DNA from: Rhizobiaceae bacterium
Lineage (GTDB): Bacteria > Pseudomonadota > Alphaproteobacteria > Rhizobiales > Rhizobiaceae
Reading direction: 5' to 3'
Length of the DNA stretch: 6,821 nt
Assembly (NCBI GenBank): GCA_028865845.1
Contig: JAGWJK010000235.1
Location: 1 to 6,821, forward strand
The first letter of the stretch is position 1. Each line of letters begins with the position of its first letter. Below the pieces are notes generated by a model, which saw nothing but the letters and a program-made list of their open reading frames with translations, searched no databases and was not told where the DNA came from. Positions 4,805 to 6,821 of the stretch are shown here, piece after piece. The position numbers and the translations under genes were made by a program.

Positions 4805-6821
4805 ATGTTGTCGGCAATTTTCATTGATCGGCCACGGCTTGCGATCGTCATCTCGCTCGTCATCACGATTGCGGGTCTCGTTGCGCTGAAACTCATTCCG
4901 ATTGCCCAGTTTCCGGATATCGTGCCGCCGCAGGTTTCGGTGACGGTGACGTATCCCGGTGCCAGTGCGGAAGTCGTTCAGGAATCGATTGCCCAGCCGA
5001 TCGAATCGCGGGTCGTCGGCGTCGACAACATGATTTACATGAAGTCGACGAGCGGCAACGACGGCAGCTACACGCTGACGGTCAGCTTCGCGGTCGGCAC
5101 CGACCCGGACATCAATACCGTCAACGTCCAGAACCGCGTCAATCTCGCCGAAGCGCAATTGCCGCAGGAGGCGCGCTCGCAGGGCATCAGCGTCAAGAAG
5201 AAATCCTCGGCCCTGATGCAGCTGATCGCCCTGACATCGAGCAAGGGTGATCATGATCAGCTCTTTCTTTCGAACTACGCAACGATCAACATCATCGACG
5301 GGTTGAAGCGCATCAAGGGTGTCGGCGACGTGACGCTGCTGACGCCCTGGGACTACAGCATGCGCGTCTGGATCACCCCCGAGCGGCTGACCAATTTCGG
5401 CCTGACGCCCAATGACGTCGTCGTCGCGCTGAAGAACCAGAACATCCAGGCCGCGATCGGCCGCATCGGCGCTCAACCGGCATTGCCGGACCAGCAGTTC
5501 CAGCTCACCATCCAAACCAAGGGGCGCCTGACGACCACGGATGAATTCGGGGCTGTCGTCATAAGGGCCCAACCCGATGGTTCCTTCGTGCGCATTCGCG
5601 ATGTCGCGCGTGTCGAACTAGCCGCCAAGGCCGCAGACCAGATCGGACGACAGGATGGCACGCCGGCAGCGGTCCTCGGCATCTATCAGGCGCCCGGCGG
5701 CAATGCGATCGCAACCGCCGAAGCCATCCGCCAGCTTCTGGAGAGGCTAAAGCCTTCGTTCCCGGAGGGTGTGAACTACGCGATCACCTACGACACGACG
5801 CAGTTCGTCCAGGAAAGTATTCATGAGGTCGTCAAAACCCTCATCGAAGCTTTCATCCTCGTCGTTCTCGTCGTCTATCTCTTCCTCGGAAGCGTACGTG
5901 CGACGCTCATTCCGATCATTGCGGTTCCGGTCTCGCTGATCGGCACCTTTGCCGTCATGATCGGGCTCGGTTTTTCGGCTAATACCGTCTCGCTGCTGGC
6001 ACTGGTGCTTGCCATCGGCATTGTGGTCGATGACGCAATCGTCGTGGTCGAGGCCGTCGAAGCGCATCTCGAAAAAGATCCGACGGCCACACCCGCCGAG
6101 GCCGCGCGCCGCGCCATGGCGGAGATCACCGCTCCGATCATCGCCATCACGCTGGTCCTACTGTCGGTCTTCATTCCAGTCGCCTTCATCCCCGGCATTT
6201 CAGGAGAGCTGTTCCGCCAATTCGCGGTCGCCGTGTCGGTTTCCATGGTGATTTCCGCCATCAATGCGCTCAGCCTTTCCCCGGCACTCTGCGCCGTTCT
6301 GCTCAAGGCGCAGCACGGGCCGAAACGGGGTCCGATCCGCTATGTCCTGAAAGGCATCGACTACGCTCGCGACGGCTATGCTGCCGTCGTTCGCCGCATC
6401 GTGCGCTTTGCCATCTTCGGGCTGATCGTGCTGGCGGTATTGATGGCCGGCACCGGCTGGCTATTCAAGACGACACCGACCGGCTTCCTGCCCTCGGAAG
6501 ATCAGGGCGCCATCTTCGGTGAAATCATTCTGCCGGAAGGCGCCTCGGTCAACCGGACGGATGCGACGGCAAAACGTGTCGAGGAAACCATACGCAAGAC
6601 CGAAGGCATTCAGGGTGTGATGGCGGTTGTCGGCTACAGTCTTCTTGATGGCCAGGTGAAATCGAACGCCGCCATGCTGGTGATGACGCTGAAACCCTTT
6701 GCCGATCGAACCAGTGCCGCGCTTTCGGTCAATGGCCTGATCGCCAAGCTCAGCGCCGAATTTCAAGCCATCCCGGAAGCCAACGTCATCGTCTACAACC
6801 TGCCCCCAATCATCGGGCTTG
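4805..6821 (+). CDS. RND/HAE1-family multidrug efflux transporter, 3' end outside window
   Basis: This is the proton-driven inner-membrane pump of an AcrAB/MexEF/BepDE-type system. The window holds 672 of the roughly 1,040-1,060 residues usual for the family. Seen: the N-terminal FIDRPRLAIVISLV (6-19) entering TM1; PIAQFPDIVPPQVSVTVTYP (32-51); the pore-domain block IYMKSTSGNDGSYTLTVSF (77-95); and PDINTVNVQNRV (101-112). TM2-TM6 lie at about 342-500, with the TM4 proton-relay pair D409-D410 in LAIGIVVDDAIVVVEAVEAH. TGFLPSEDQGAIFGEIILPE (559-578) opens the second periplasmic half. The position of AcrB Asn415 is Ala here. The gene starts 3 bp after the adaptor's TAA with no strong ribosome-binding site, suggesting coupled translation. 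From memory the N-terminus resembles Brucella BepE, but this was not checked. The TM10 relay residues and any downstream outer-membrane channel gene lie outside the window. Confidence 0.95.
   Translation, partial: MLSAIFIDRPRLAIVISLVITIAGLVALKLIPIAQFPDIVPPQVSVTVTYPGASAEVVQESIAQPIESRVVGVDNMIYMKSTSGNDGSYTLTVSFAVGTDPDINTVNVQNRVNLAEAQLPQEARSQGISVKKKSSALMQLIALTSSKGDHDQLFLSNYATINIIDGLKRIKGVGDVTLLTPWDYSMRVWITPERLTNFGLTPNDVVVALKNQNIQAAIGRIGAQPALPDQQFQLTIQTKGRLTTTDEFGAVVIRAQPDGSFVRIRDVARVELAAKAADQIGRQDGTPAAVLGIYQAPGGNAIATAEAIRQLLERLKPSFPEGVNYAITYDTTQFVQESIHEVVKTLIEAFILVVLVVYLFLGSVRATLIPIIAVPVSLIGTFAVMIGLGFSANTVSLLALVLAIGIVVDDAIVVVEAVEAHLEKDPTATPAEAARRAMAEITAPIIAITLVLLSVFIPVAFIPGISGELFRQFAVAVSVSMVISAINALSLSPALCAVLLKAQHGPKRGPIRYVLKGIDYARDGYAAVVRRIVRFAIFGLIVLAVLMAGTGWLFKTTPTGFLPSEDQGAIFGEIILPEGASVNRTDATAKRVEETIRKTEGIQGVMAVVGYSLLDGQVKSNAAMLVMTLKPFADRTSAALSVNGLIAKLSAEFQAIPEANVIVYNLPPIIGL

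Noticed and set aside
4796..5572. Minus-strand 258-residue frame opposite the RND transporter
   Set aside because: It is dominated by Arg, Asp and His with no domain, as expected for the antisense of a conserved RND coding region.

Overview
The window looks like the chromosome of an alphaproteobacterium, most likely from the Rhizobiales (Rhizobiaceae or Brucellaceae). This is an inference from the moderately high GC content, the codon usage (many GCC, GTC, CTC and GAT-CGx codons) and the gene style. No rRNA or other phylogenetic marker is present to confirm it.

The window is a multidrug-efflux island of five protein genes. On the minus strand (1-2652) is an EmrA/EmrB-type pair. It comprises a membrane-anchored HlyD-family adaptor and, overlapping it by 4 bases (ATGA), a 14-TM DHA2 major-facilitator transporter whose 3' end runs off the left edge. 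A 129-bp divergent intergenic region (2653-2781) separates this pair from a plus-strand TetR-family regulator (2782-3477). That region holds three 18-bp tandem repeats that overlap predicted promoters in both directions, so they are the obvious candidate operator. After a 202-bp gap come a periplasmic RND-type adaptor (3680-4801) and, 3 bp later, an RND/HAE1 inner-membrane transporter (4805 to beyond the right edge). The gap carries a perfect 13-bp palindrome inside a possible promoter and two back-to-back hairpin-forming inverted repeats.

The two pumps use different energy-coupled transporters (MFS and RND), each with its own adaptor type. Both would need an outer-membrane TolC-like channel, and none is encoded here. 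The regulator lies between them. It probably represses the divergent emrAB-like operon and itself, and may or may not also control the RND pair. No RNA genes, mobile elements, CRISPR arrays or integration sites were seen. The protein families are well known; the points that deserve a second look are the regulatory DNA between the genes and the shared-regulator arrangement.
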